64,000 nt of DNA from Microbacterium arborescens. Lineage in GTDB: Bacteria > Actinomycetota > Actinomycetes > Actinomycetales > Microbacteriaceae. The translations under genes and the position numbers were made by a program. This document shows, one piece after another, positions 54,045 to 62,831 of this stretch; within the stretch, counting starts at the first letter, position 1, and each line of letters starts with the position of its first letter. The stretch spans positions 1,240,001 to 1,304,000 of the forward strand of contig NZ_CP128474.1 of assembly GCF_030369635.1 (NCBI RefSeq). Reading direction: 5' to 3'. A model generated the notes under the pieces. That model was not told the DNA's origin and did no database searches. It saw nothing but the letters and a program-made list of their open reading frames with translations.

Positions 54045-55259
54045 ATGGCTCTGCGAACCCTCGATTCGCTGGGCCCGCTCGCAGGAAAGCGCGTCATCGT
54101 CCGTGTTGACTTCAACGTCCCCCTGAAGGACGGAGTCATCACGGACGATGGCCGCGTGCGTGCGGCATTGCCCACCATCGACCACCTCATCGGCCAGGGA
54201 GCTCGCGTCATCGCGTGCTCGCACCTGGGCCGCCCCGACGGTTCCCCCGACCCCAAGTACTCGCTCGAACCCGTCGCGCAGCGTCTGTCCGAGCTGCTCG
54301 GCAAGCCCGTCGCCTTCGCCGGCGACACGGTGGGCGAGTCGGCGCAGCAGGTCGTCTCGTCGCTCGGCGACGGCGACGTCGCGGTGATCGAGAACCTCCG
54401 CTTCAACGCGGGTGAGACGTCGAAGGACGAGACCGAGCGTCGCGCCTTCGCCGAGCAGCTCGCCGCCCTCGGCGACGTGCTCGTCTCCGACGGCTTCGGT
54501 GTCGTGCACCGCAAGCAGGCCTCGGTCTACGAGCTCGCGGAGATCCTTCCGTCGGCCGCCGGTTTCCTCATCGAGAAGGAGGTCGACGTCCTCGACCGCC
54601 TCACCGAGAACCCGGAGCGTCCGTACGCGGTCGTGCTCGGCGGGTCGAAGGTCAGCGACAAGCTGGGTGTCATCGAGCACCTTCTGCCGCGCGCCGACAA
54701 GATCCTCGTCGGCGGGGGCATGCTGTTCACGTTCCTGGCCGCGCTGGGAGACAAGGTCGGAAAGAGCCTCCTCGAGAGCGACCAGCTCGAGACGGTGAAG
54801 GGCTACATCGCCACGGCGAAGGAGCGCGGCGTCGAGCTCGTGCTCCCCGTCGACGCAGTGATGGCCTCCGGGTTCGCCGCGGATGCCGACCACGTGGTGG
54901 CCGCGGCTGATGCGCTGGAGGACACCGCGTTCGGCGCCGACGGCATGGGCCTCGACATCGGGCCGAAGACGGCGGAGCTGTTCGCCGAAGCCATCCGCAG
55001 CTCGCGCACGGTGTTCTGGAACGGTCCGATGGGCGTGTTCGAGATGCCGGCGTTCGCCGCGGGTACGCGCACGGTCGCTCAGGCGCTCACCGAGGTCGAC
55101 GGCCTGTCCGTCGTCGGCGGCGGAGATTCCGCGGCCGCGGTGCGTCAGCTCGGGTTCTCCGACTCGTCGTTCGGTCACATCTCGACCGGCGGCGGCGCGT
55201 CGCTGGAGTTCCTGGAGGGCAAGAAGCTGCCCGGTCTGGAGGTGCTCGGATGGGCATGA
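54045..55259 (+). CDS. pgk: Phosphoglycerate kinase
   Basis: Glycolytic ATP-forming kinase. 404 aa. N-terminal GKRVIVRVDFNVPLKDG, CSHLGRPDG, ENLRFNAGE, then nucleotide domain YAVVLGGSKVSDKLGVIEHL, FWNGPMGVFEMPAFAAGT and VVGGGDSAAAVRQLG. The usual DAFGTAHRAHAS segment reads DGFGVVHRKQAS, a known actinobacterial variant. Its stop overlaps the tpiA start (ATGA). Confidence 0.98.
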   Translation: MALRTLDSLGPLAGKRVIVRVDFNVPLKDGVITDDGRVRAALPTIDHLIGQGARVIACSHLGRPDGSPDPKYSLEPVAQRLSELLGKPVAFAGDTVGESAQQVVSSLGDGDVAVIENLRFNAGETSKDETERRAFAEQLAALGDVLVSDGFGVVHRKQASVYELAEILPSAAGFLIEKEVDVLDRLTENPERPYAVVLGGSKVSDKLGVIEHLLPRADKILVGGGMLFTFLAALGDKVGKSLLESDQLETVKGYIATAKERGVELVLPVDAVMASGFAADADHVVAAADALEDTAFGADGMGLDIGPKTAELFAEAIRSSRTVFWNGPMGVFEMPAFAAGTRTVAQALTEVDGLSVVGGGDSAAAVRQLGFSDSSFGHISTGGGASLEFLEGKKLPGLEVLGWA

Positions 55260-56038
55260 ATCGTATGCCCCTCATCGCGGGCAACTGGAAGATGAACCTC
55301 GACCACCTGCAGGCGGTGGCGTTCGTGCAGAAGCTGCACTGGACGCTGAAGGACGCCAAGCACGAGGACGACTCCGTCGAGGTGGCGGTCTTCCCGCCGT
55401 TCACCGACCTGCGCACGGTGCAGACCCTGCTCGACGCCGACAAGATCGCGTTCGCCCTCGGCGCCCAGGACCTCTCGACGAAGGACTCCGGCGCGTACAC
55501 CGGTGAGATCTCGGGAGCGTTCCTCAAGCAGCTCGACTGCCGCTACGTGATCATCGGTCACTCCGAGCGGCGCGAGTACCACGCGGAGACCGACGAGGTC
55601 GTCGCGGCCAAGGTGCAGGCGGCCCTGCGTCACGGACTCGCTCCCGTGATCTGCGTGGGCGAGACCGCGGAAGACCTCGAGAAGCACGGCGCATCGGCTG
55701 TTCCGGTGGCGCAGCTCGAGACCGCTCTCGCTGGCGTGGCGGCGGATGCCGACATCGTCGTGGCGTACGAGCCGGTCTGGGCGATCGGCTCGGGCCAGGC
55801 CGCGACGCCGCAGCAGGCGCAGGACGTGTGCGCGAAGCTCCGCGAGGTCGTCGGATCGGTGCTCGGCGCGGACGCCGCCGCGCGCACCCGCATCCTCTAC
55901 GGCGGATCGGTGAAGTCGGGGAACATCGCCGGCTTCATGCGCGAGCCCGATGTCGACGGTGCCCTCGTCGGAGGCGCGAGCCTCGTCGCAGACGAGTTCG
56001 CAGCGATCATCCGCTACCAGAAGCACGTCGGCGTGTGA
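55256..56038 (+). CDS. tpiA: Triosephosphate isomerase
   Basis: TIM-barrel glycolytic enzyme, 260 aa from the ATG at 55256 that overlaps the pgk stop (an ATG at 55250 is also in frame). Catalytic motifs: LIAGNWKMNLD (Lys), VIIGHSERREYHAETDE (His), AYEPVWAIGSGQAATPQQAQ (Glu) and LYGGSVKSGNIAGFM. Last gene of the gap-pgk-tpiA unit, followed by a hairpin. Confidence 0.97.
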   Translation: MNRMPLIAGNWKMNLDHLQAVAFVQKLHWTLKDAKHEDDSVEVAVFPPFTDLRTVQTLLDADKIAFALGAQDLSTKDSGAYTGEISGAFLKQLDCRYVIIGHSERREYHAETDEVVAAKVQAALRHGLAPVICVGETAEDLEKHGASAVPVAQLETALAGVAADADIVVAYEPVWAIGSGQAATPQQAQDVCAKLREVVGSVLGADAAARTRILYGGSVKSGNIAGFMREPDVDGALVGGASLVADEFAAIIRYQKHVGV

Positions 56039-56041
56039 CGT

Positions 56042-56082
56042 CGTACGGCCCGGCGACCAACTACAGGTCGCCGGGCCGTACG
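56042..56082 (+). terminator. Perfect 17-bp hairpin after tpiA
   Basis: 56042-56058 is the exact reverse complement of 56066-56082, with a 7-nt loop AACTACA. It starts 3 bp after the tpiA stop. There is no T-tract, so it may end transcription inefficiently or protect the mRNA 3' end. Confidence 0.75.
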
Positions 56083-56103
56083 CGTATCCGCGCAGGTGCT
56101 GGA

Positions 56104-56109
56104 TATACT
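56104..56109 (+). promoter_or_regulatory. Candidate -10 box (TATACT) for secG-rbpA
   Basis: TATACT lies about 47 bp before the secG GTG, just past the tpiA hairpin. It is one of the closest matches to the TATAAT consensus in the window. Confidence 0.45.
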
Positions 56110-56155
56110 TGACCCTCGTGCGATCGGAACGATCGCCGGAAAGGTGACGACCACC

Positions 56156-56404
56156 GTGCAGATCCTCGAGTTCGTGCTGCAGGTGCTTCTGGGCATCACC
56201 AGCCTGCTCCTGACGTTGCTGATCCTGCTCCACAAGGGGCGTGGCGGCGGCCTGTCCGACATGTTCGGCGGCGGGATGAGTTCCGCGATGGGCTCATCGG
56301 GCCTCGCCGAGCGCAACCTCAACCGGTTCACGATCGTCCTCGCCCTGGCCTGGTTCCTCTCGATCGTCGCCCTCGGGCTCATCACGAAGTTCACGGTGCT
56401 CTGA
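56156..56404 (+). CDS. secG: Preprotein translocase subunit SecG
   Basis: 82-aa accessory subunit of the SecYEG channel. Two hydrophobic helices (about residues 3-24 and 58-80) flank the family signature LLHKGRGGGLSDMFGGGMSS. I chose the GTG at 56156, ~10 bp after GGAAAGG; GTG at 56144 is an alternative. Its stop overlaps the rbpA start. The order gap-pgk-tpiA-secG is conserved in actinobacteria. Confidence 0.92.
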   Translation: MQILEFVLQVLLGITSLLLTLLILLHKGRGGGLSDMFGGGMSSAMGSSGLAERNLNRFTIVLALAWFLSIVALGLITKFTVL

Positions 56405-56760
56405 TGGCCACCGGAGGCAACGCGATCCGCGGCACCCGTGTCGGCGCCGGCCCCATGGGCGAGCAGGACCACGGTCACCACGCTGATCGCGTGGCGATCT
56501 CGTACTGGGACGCCCTCGGCAACGAGACCGTGCGCTACTTCGCCGCCGGTATCGCCGACGACGAGATCCCCGAAACGATCGACTCGCCCCATTCGGGGCT
56601 GCCGGCCGGCCGCGACAAGGCGAATCCGCCCGCTGTCGCCAAGACCGAGCCCTACAAGACCCACCTCGCCTACGTGAAGGAGCGGCGCACCGACGAGGAA
56701 GCCGAGCAGCTCCTCGACGAGGCGCTGCAGCAGCTTCGCGAGCGCCGCGGACTCAACTGA
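56404..56760 (+). CDS. rbpA: RNA polymerase-binding protein RbpA
   Basis: Actinobacterial transcription factor that binds the principal sigma factor and RNA polymerase and stabilises open promoters. 118 aa: a basic N-terminal tail (NAIRGTRVGAG), a core domain (VAISYWDALGNETVRYFA ... DDEIPETIDSPHSG), a basic linker (AKTEPYKTHLAYVKERR) and the sigma-interaction helix (EEAEQLLDEALQQLRERRG). The core carries no cysteine, so it cannot hold the zinc seen in streptomycete members. Followed by a perfect bidirectional terminator. Confidence 0.92.
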   Translation: MATGGNAIRGTRVGAGPMGEQDHGHHADRVAISYWDALGNETVRYFAAGIADDEIPETIDSPHSGLPAGRDKANPPAVAKTEPYKTHLAYVKERRTDEEAEQLLDEALQQLRERRGLN

Positions 56761-56776
56761 CGCGACACCGTCGCGA

Positions 56777-56820
56777 CGAACGAAGAGAGCGGATGCCACG
56801 GCATCCGCTCTCTTCGTTCG
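56777..56820. terminator. Bidirectional terminator between rbpA and pgl
   Basis: A perfect 20-bp inverted repeat (56777-56796 with 56801-56820) closes on a 4-nt loop CACG. It lies between convergent rbpA and pgl and should act for both. Confidence 0.85.
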
Positions 56821-56834
56821 TGTCGTCGACGGTG

Positions 56835-57608
56835 TCAGTACTGGTCGTCGATGAGCTCCGGCGGCACCTGCGACGCCGTCGCCTCGTCGGTGAACAGGAT
56901 CGTCCGGCGGGTGCCCTTCGCCCCGGCCGCGGGGACACTGTGATAGCTCGCACCGGCGAGGGCGAGGCCCAGTGCCGCCGACTTGTCGGGCCCGGCCAGC
57001 ACCATCCAGACGCGCTTGGACGCGTTGATCACGGGACGAGTCAGGGTCACGCGGTCAGACGGCGGCTTCGGCGACTCGTGGACGGCTGCGACCGCGCTGT
57101 CGGTGATCCGGATCTCGCCGCGGTCGGGGAACAGCGACGCGATGTGACCGTCGGGACCGACGCCGAGGAAGCAGATGTCGAAGACGGGCCAGGCGACGTC
57201 GTCCGCTCCCGCAGCGGCGAGTTCCGCCGCGTAGGCGGTCGCGGCAGCTTCGGCATCCGGCACCTCGTCGGACGCGGCGATCGGATGCACGTTCTCCGCG
57301 GGGACGGCGATCGTGTCGAGGAATGCCCGGCGAGCGATCGCCTCGTTCCGGTCATCGCTCTCGCGCGGCACGAAACGTTCGTCGACCCACCAGAAGTGGA
57401 CGCGTGACCAATCGACGCTGTCGCGATCGGTGTGGGCCCCCAGCCGTTCGAGCACATCGCCGATGATCCCGCCGCCGGCGAGTCCGACGTTGACGGTTCT
57501 CCCGTCCGCACCCCACTTCGCCACGCGATCGAGAAAGCGCGATGCGATGGAGCCCGTGAGGGTGTCGACGTCGGGGCTGATGACGACGCGTTTCTCGGCG
57601 GTGGGCAT
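56835..57608 (-). CDS. pgl: 6-phosphogluconolactonase
   Basis: Hydrolyses 6-phosphogluconolactone, the second oxidative pentose-phosphate step. 257 aa from the ATG at 57608. DevB-type motifs: VNVGLAGGGIIGDVLERL, HFWWVDERFVPRESDDRN, CFLGVGPDGHIASLFPD and VTLTRPVINASKRVWMVLAG. Last gene of the tkt-tal-pgi-zwf-opcA-pgl operon; it begins 1 bp after the opcA stop. Confidence 0.95.
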   Translation of the reverse strand: MPTAEKRVVISPDVDTLTGSIASRFLDRVAKWGADGRTVNVGLAGGGIIGDVLERLGAHTDRDSVDWSRVHFWWVDERFVPRESDDRNEAIARRAFLDTIAVPAENVHPIAASDEVPDAEAAATAYAAELAAAGADDVAWPVFDICFLGVGPDGHIASLFPDRGEIRITDSAVAAVHESPKPPSDRVTLTRPVINASKRVWMVLAGPDKSAALGLALAGASYHSVPAAGAKGTRRTILFTDEATASQVPPELIDDQY

Positions 57609-57609
57609 C

Positions 57610-58551
57610 TCAGGCGTCTCCTGCCGGTGAGCGGTGCAGCTGCGCCCAGCCGTCGGTGATGACACGGCCGTACAGGACATCGGGTCCGAGACGCCGTAGC
57701 TCTTCGGCGAGGCACTCGCGGAGCGTGCGGCGGGGGAGGACGAGGTCGTGCGACGGCTGGCCGGGCTGGGTCAGGGTGGCGTCGACCGTCGACGTCCGCT
57801 CGAGCAGGACGTCGCCGCTCGGGCGCTTCAGGCGCACGCTGCGGATGCCGTGCTCCCATTCCTCGCGAGGGGCATATTGCCAGTTCACCGTAACATCGAG
57901 CATCAGGCACAGCCACGCGGCGAGCAGGCCCGTCGACGGGGAGCTGCCGCTTCCGATGACCTCGACCTCGGTCACGGCGTCGTAGGGCGGCTGATCCAGC
58001 ACGGCGGCGAGCTGCTCGCGCCAGTGCGTCAGACGGGTCCAGGCGAGATCGGTGTCGCCGGGCGCGTAGCCTGCACCGAGAGCGGCGAGTCGTCCGCTGT
58101 CGTAGGGAAGGGTGGCAGCATCCGTGATGCGGCGCTGCGCGATGCGGCCGATGGGGGACTGCGACGGGTCTGCCGGCGGGTGATCGGGCCACCATGCCAC
58201 GACGGGGGCATCAGGAAGCAGCAGGCCCGTGATGAGGGCCTCGTCGTTGCTTGCTGCTCCGCCGCTGGCGCGCAGGACGATGACCTCGCTCGCGCCGGCG
58301 TCGCCGCCCACCCGGATCTGCGCGTCGAGCTTCGACTCGCCATCCGGGTTGGTGATCAGCACGATCACGCGCATGGGATGCTCGCGGGACGCGTCGTTCG
58401 CGGCCTCGATCGCGTCTTCTTCGAGTCCGTGCGAGGTCGCGATGACCAGTGTGAGCACGCGGCCGAGGGCGACCGCGCCGCCCTCCTCTCGCACGTTGAC
58501 GAGTTCGCGGGCGATCTTCGACACGGTCGTGTCGGGCAGATCGACGATCAT
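57610..58551 (-). CDS. opcA: Glucose-6-phosphate dehydrogenase assembly protein OpcA
   Basis: Actinobacterial/cyanobacterial protein that helps assemble or regulate Zwf. 313 aa. Family motifs include HPMRVIVLITNPDGES, APVVAWWPDHPPADPSQ, ALGAGYAPGDTDLAWTRLTH and YDAVTEVEVIGSGSSPSTGL. The start ATG overlaps the zwf stop (ATGA), matching the functional pairing of the two products. Confidence 0.95.
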   Translation of the reverse strand: MIVDLPDTTVSKIARELVNVREEGGAVALGRVLTLVIATSHGLEEDAIEAANDASREHPMRVIVLITNPDGESKLDAQIRVGGDAGASEVIVLRASGGAASNDEALITGLLLPDAPVVAWWPDHPPADPSQSPIGRIAQRRITDAATLPYDSGRLAALGAGYAPGDTDLAWTRLTHWREQLAAVLDQPPYDAVTEVEVIGSGSSPSTGLLAAWLCLMLDVTVNWQYAPREEWEHGIRSVRLKRPSGDVLLERTSTVDATLTQPGQPSHDLVLPRRTLRECLAEELRRLGPDVLYGRVITDGWAQLHRSPAGDA

Positions 58552-60095
58552 GGACGCCTCCAGACGCGGCCGTCGCGGGCCAGCAGCTCATCTGCGGAAG
58601 TGGGACCCCAGGAGCCCGGGGCGTACTGTTCGAGCGGGCCGCCCTGCTTCGCCCAGAACTCCTCCACGGGGTCGAGGATCCGCCACGACAGCTCGACCTC
58701 TTCGTGGCGCGGGAACAGCGGCGGGTCTCCGAGGAGGACATCCAGGATCAGGCGTTCGTACGCCTCTGGGCTCGACTCGGTGAACGCGTGGCCGTAGCCG
58801 AAGTCCATCGTGACGTCGCGAACCTCCGTGGCGGCGCCCGGGACCTTCGACCCGAAACGGATCGTGACGCCCTCATCCGGCTGAACCCGGATGACGAGGG
58901 CGTTCTGCCCGAGCTCGGTCGTCTGGTTGCGCAGGAACAGATGCTGCGGCGCACGCTTGAACACGACGGCGATCTCGGTGACGCGCCGGCCGAGACGCTT
59001 GCCCGTCCGCAGGTAGAACGGCACGCCCGCCCACCGCCGTGTGGCGATGTCGACCTTGATGGCCGCGTACGTCTCGGTCGTGGACTCCGGGTTCATGCCG
59101 TCTTCGGCGAGGAAGCCGGTCACCTCTTCGCCACCCTGCCAACCGCCGGCGTACTGACCGCGAGCGGTCGCCGTCGACAGATCGTCGGGCAGCTGGACGG
59201 CCGCCAGGACCTTCTCCTTCTCGGCACGAAGGTGGTTGGCCTCCATGGAGATGGGCTCCTCCATCGCCGTCAGCGCGAGGAGCTGCAGCAGGTGGTTCTG
59301 GATGACGTCGCGCGCTGCACCGATGCCGTCGTAGTAACCGGCACGCCCGCCGACGCCGATGTCCTCGGCCATCGTGATCTGCACGTGGTCGACGTAGTTC
59401 GCGTTCCAGATCGGCTCGAACATCTCGTTCGCGAAGCGAAGGGCGAGGATGTTCTGCACCGTCTCTTTGCCGAGGTAGTGGTCGATGCGGAAGATCGAAT
59501 CAGCCGGGAAGGCCACTTCGAGCGCGGCGTTCAGCTCGCGTGCCGTCTTCAGGTCGCTGCCGAACGGCTTCTCGATGACCACGCGCCGCCAGGTGTCGGC
59601 GTCGGCGTGCTCGTCGACCAGGCCCGAGTCCTTCAGCTGCTTCGCGACGATGGGGAAGTCCTTCGGCGGGATCGACAGGTAGAACGCGTGATTGCCCATC
59701 GTCCCGCGATCCACGTCGAGCTTCTCGACGGTCTCGCGCAACCGGCTGAACGCGTCGGCGTCGCCGAACTCGCCCGAGACGAAGCGGATGCCCTGAAGGA
59801 GCTGCTTCCACGTCTCCTCCCGGAACGGCGTGCGGGCGTACTGCTTCACCGCGGAGTGCACGACCTCGGCGAAGTCCTGGTCCTCCCAGTCGCGTCGGGC
59901 GAACCCGACGAGGGCGAACCCCGGGGGCAGCAATCCGCGGTTGGCGAGGTCGTACACGGCGGGCATGAGCTTCTTGCGCGACAGGTCGCCGGTGACACCG
60001 AAGATCACCAGGGCGCTCGGCCCCGCGATGCGGTTCATACGACGGTCGTCGGGATCGCGCAGAGGGTTGTGGGCGCGCGAGATCTCCACGGTCAT
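58548..60095 (-). CDS. zwf: Glucose-6-phosphate 1-dehydrogenase
   Basis: First and controlling enzyme of the oxidative pentose-phosphate pathway, making NADPH. 515 aa, full length. N-terminal nucleotide fold LVIFGVTGDLSRKKLMPAVY, the catalytic motif RIDHYLGKETVQNILAL, FEPIWNANYVDHVQITMAED and RTGKRLGRRVTEIAVVFK. It starts 13 bp after the pgi stop. Confidence 0.98.
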   Translation of the reverse strand: MTVEISRAHNPLRDPDDRRMNRIAGPSALVIFGVTGDLSRKKLMPAVYDLANRGLLPPGFALVGFARRDWEDQDFAEVVHSAVKQYARTPFREETWKQLLQGIRFVSGEFGDADAFSRLRETVEKLDVDRGTMGNHAFYLSIPPKDFPIVAKQLKDSGLVDEHADADTWRRVVIEKPFGSDLKTARELNAALEVAFPADSIFRIDHYLGKETVQNILALRFANEMFEPIWNANYVDHVQITMAEDIGVGGRAGYYDGIGAARDVIQNHLLQLLALTAMEEPISMEANHLRAEKEKVLAAVQLPDDLSTATARGQYAGGWQGGEEVTGFLAEDGMNPESTTETYAAIKVDIATRRWAGVPFYLRTGKRLGRRVTEIAVVFKRAPQHLFLRNQTTELGQNALVIRVQPDEGVTIRFGSKVPGAATEVRDVTMDFGYGHAFTESSPEAYERLILDVLLGDPPLFPRHEEVELSWRILDPVEEFWAKQGGPLEQYAPGSWGPTSADELLARDGRVWRRP

Positions 60096-60108
60096 GGGAG
60101 GGGTCTTC

Positions 60109-61728
60109 CTACTGGGCGGCTTCGAAAAGGGTGAGGACCTCGGTTGCGGGGTCCGTCAGGGTGAGCGTGACGACCGGACGGCCGCGCTCGGCGAGGACTG
60201 CGGCGTCGCCGGAGGCCTGCGCTTCGATCAGTCGGCCGAACGTGAACGGCCGACCGGGAATCTCGAGGTCGACATCGGTTCGCTCGGTGATCTGGAGGAA
60301 GACGCCGTTCGCGGGGCCGCCCTTGTGATATTGACCAGTGGAGTGCAGGAATCGTGGTCCCCAGCCGAACGTGGTCGGGCGGCCGGAGTCCGCCGCGATC
60401 AGCTCGCGCACACCGGCCAGCTGCGGCACCGAGGTGCGATCGACGTACGCCTGCACGGCGACGTACCCGTCGGACGGGACGCTCTGCCACAGGTGCTCGA
60501 GGACGCCCGCCAGCGTGCGGTCTGCCGCGAGCGACGGGTCGGAGACCCGGACCTCGACACCGTTCTCGACGAACAGCGGTGCGGTGGGAGCAGGCTGTGC
60601 ATCGAGCAGACCTCGCGCCGCAGTCTTGGCCGCCTCGACATCGGGCTGGTCGAACGGGTTGATCCCGAGCAGACGCCCGGCGATCGCGGTCGCGTACTCC
60701 CACACGAGGAACTGCGCTCCGAGCGACCCGCTGACGAGCACCTCGCCGGGATGCTGCTCGAGGATCTGGAAATGGACGGCGTCGCCGACGAGCCTGACGA
60801 CCTGCAGGTCGTCGGGCAGCAGATCGAGCTCGGGGGAGAGCGGCGTCGCGACGACGGGCAGGATGCCGGTGCCGGCCTTTCCCGTCGACTCGGCGACCAG
60901 CTGCTCGATCCAGTCGGGGAGACCCACGATGTGGGTGCCATCGCTGATGAGGGCGAGCTTGTCGCGGCGCGGCTCTCCGCCCGCGATCGCCGCAGCGAGC
61001 ACGAGCGCGGGGTTGCGCTGATCGTCGACGGCCACCTCGAGCAGCGTCGCGTCGGCCTCATCGAGCAGCTGCCCGATGTCGGCTCCCGCGAGACCAGCCG
61101 GCACCAGCCCGAACGCGGTCAGGGCGGAGTACCGGCCCCCGACGGTCGGGTCGGCGGTGAAGACCCGGTGCCCCGCTTCGCGGGCCTCGGCCTCGAGCGG
61201 CGAACCGGGGTCGGTGACGACGACGATGCGGTCGGCCGGGTCGATGCCGAGGTCGCTCCAGGCCGCGGCGAACGCGCGCCGGGCCGAGTCGGTCTCGACG
61301 GTCGACCCCGACTTCGACGACACGACGAGGACGGTCTCGGCGAGACCGCCCGTCTCGGCGTCGCCGTCGATAGCCGCCAGGACCTGCCCGGGCGCGGTGG
61401 AATCGAGGATCGTCAACGGCACACCGTGGGTGCGTGCGATGACCTCGGGAGCGAGCGACGAACCGCCCATCCCGGCCAGCACGACCCGGGTGATGCCTCG
61501 GTCGACGAGCTCGGCGCGCAGCGCCTCGATCTCCGCGACGAGCGGGCGCGACACGGTGACGGCCTGCACCCAGCCGAGTCGGCGGGACGCCTCGTCCGCG
61601 GCATCCGGCCCCCACAGGTCGGCGTCACCCGCGGTGATGCCGCTCGCCACCAGATCGCTCACGAGTCGGGGCAGCGTCTGCTCGACGACCTCGGAGACGT
61701 GCCCCGAGACGTGGATCTCGAAGCTCAA
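60109..61728 (-). CDS. pgi: Glucose-6-phosphate isomerase
   Basis: Interconverts glucose-6-P and fructose-6-P, feeding Zwf from glycolysis. 539 aa if started at the TTG (61728) that overlaps the tal stop as TTGA; the first residues [14 protein letters not shown] then fit the family. SIS-fold motifs: [56 protein letters not shown] and [14 protein letters not shown]. This is the actinobacterial type often found in the tkt-tal operon. Confidence 0.93.
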   Translation of the reverse strand: MSFEIHVSGHVSEVVEQTLPRLVSDLVASGITAGDADLWGPDAADEASRRLGWVQAVTVSRPLVAEIEALRAELVDRGITRVVLAGMGGSSLAPEVIARTHGVPLTILDSTAPGQVLAAIDGDAETGGLAETVLVVSSKSGSTVETDSARRAFAAAWSDLGIDPADRIVVVTDPGSPLEAEAREAGHRVFTADPTVGGRYSALTAFGLVPAGLAGADIGQLLDEADATLLEVAVDDQRNPALVLAAAIAGGEPRRDKLALISDGTHIVGLPDWIEQLVAESTGKAGTGILPVVATPLSPELDLLPDDLQVVRLVGDAVHFQILEQHPGEVLVSGSLGAQFLVWEYATAIAGRLLGINPFDQPDVEAAKTAARGLLDAQPAPTAPLFVENGVEVRVSDPSLAADRTLAGVLEHLWQSVPSDGYVAVQAYVDRTSVPQLAGVRELIAADSGRPTTFGWGPRFLHSTGQYHKGGPANGVFLQITERTDVDLEIPGRPFTFGRLIEAQASGDAAVLAERGRPVVTLTLTDPATEVLTLFEAAQ

Positions 61729-62831
61729 CGGGCGCTCTCCAGAGCCGCGGTCACCGTGCCCTGCAGGTCGTGCCACGACGCGATGAACTTGTCGACACCC
61801 TCATCCTCCAGCAGCTGGGTGACGTCATCGAGGTCGACGCCCACGGCCGCGAGGTCGTCGAAGACCTTGTGTGCGGCCTCGTACGCTCCGGTGACAGTGT
61901 CGCCCGAGATCACGCCGTGGTCGAAGGTCGCCTCGAGCGTCTTCTCGGGCATCGTGTTCACGGTGCCGGGAGCGACGAGCTCGGTGACGTAGAGGGTGTC
62001 CGGCAGGGCCGGGTCCTTCACGCCGGTGGAGGCCCACAGCGGACGCTGCAGGTTCGCACCGGCCGCGACGAGGTCCTGGGCGCGCTGCTCGGCGAACTTC
62101 TTCTCGAACAGCTCGTAGGCGAGGCGCGCGTTGGCGACACCGGCGAGCGACTTCAGCTCGTTCGCGGCATCCGATCCGATCGCCGTCAGGCGCTTATCGA
62201 CCTCCGTGTCGACGCGCGACACGAAGAACGACGCGACCGAGTGGATGCCGCCCAGGTCGATGCCCGCGGTGCGGGCGCGCTCGAGACCGACGAGGTAGGC
62301 GTCGATGACCTCGCTGTAGCGCTCGAGCGAGAAGATCAGCGTGACGTTGACGCTGATCCCTGCTGCGATGACCTCGGTGATCGCGGGGAGCCCGGCCTTG
62401 GTCGCGGGGATCTTGATGAGAACGTTGGGCCGGTCGACCGCGGCCGCGAGCTTCTTCGCCTCGGCGATCGTCGCGTCGGTGTCGTGCGCGAGGTCGGGGG
62501 AGACCTCGATCGACACCCGGCCGTCGACGCCGCCGGTCTTGTCGAAGATCGGGCGGAAGATGTCGGACGCGTCGCGCACGTCCGTCGTGGTCAGCTCGAA
62601 GATCGTGTCATCGGTCGACGCTCCGGCCTTCGCCTGCGCCTCGATGGCCTCCTCGTATCCGACGCCCGCGCTGATGGCGGCCTGGAAGATCGAGGGGTTC
62701 GTCGTCACCCCGACGACATTGCGGGTGTCGATGAGCTCCTGCAGGTTGCCGGTCGTGATGCGCTGACGCGACAGGTCGTCGAGCCAGATGCTGACGCCGG
62801 CGTCGGAGAGATCCTGGGTGGGCGTGCTCAT
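61725..62831 (-). CDS. tal: Transaldolase
   Basis: Non-oxidative pentose-phosphate enzyme transferring dihydroxyacetone units. 368 aa, the longer actinobacterial form. Motifs: [28 protein letters not shown], the Schiff-base lysine in [35 protein letters not shown] and [20 protein letters not shown] start overlaps the tkt stop (ATGA). Confidence 0.97.
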   Translation of the reverse strand: MSTPTQDLSDAGVSIWLDDLSRQRITTGNLQELIDTRNVVGVTTNPSIFQAAISAGVGYEEAIEAQAKAGASTDDTIFELTTTDVRDASDIFRPIFDKTGGVDGRVSIEVSPDLAHDTDATIAEAKKLAAAVDRPNVLIKIPATKAGLPAITEVIAAGISVNVTLIFSLERYSEVIDAYLVGLERARTAGIDLGGIHSVASFFVSRVDTEVDKRLTAIGSDAANELKSLAGVANARLAYELFEKKFAEQRAQDLVAAGANLQRPLWASTGVKDPALPDTLYVTELVAPGTVNTMPEKTLEATFDHGVISGDTVTGAYEAAHKVFDDLAAVGVDLDDVTQLLEDEGVDKFIASWHDLQGTVTAALESAR

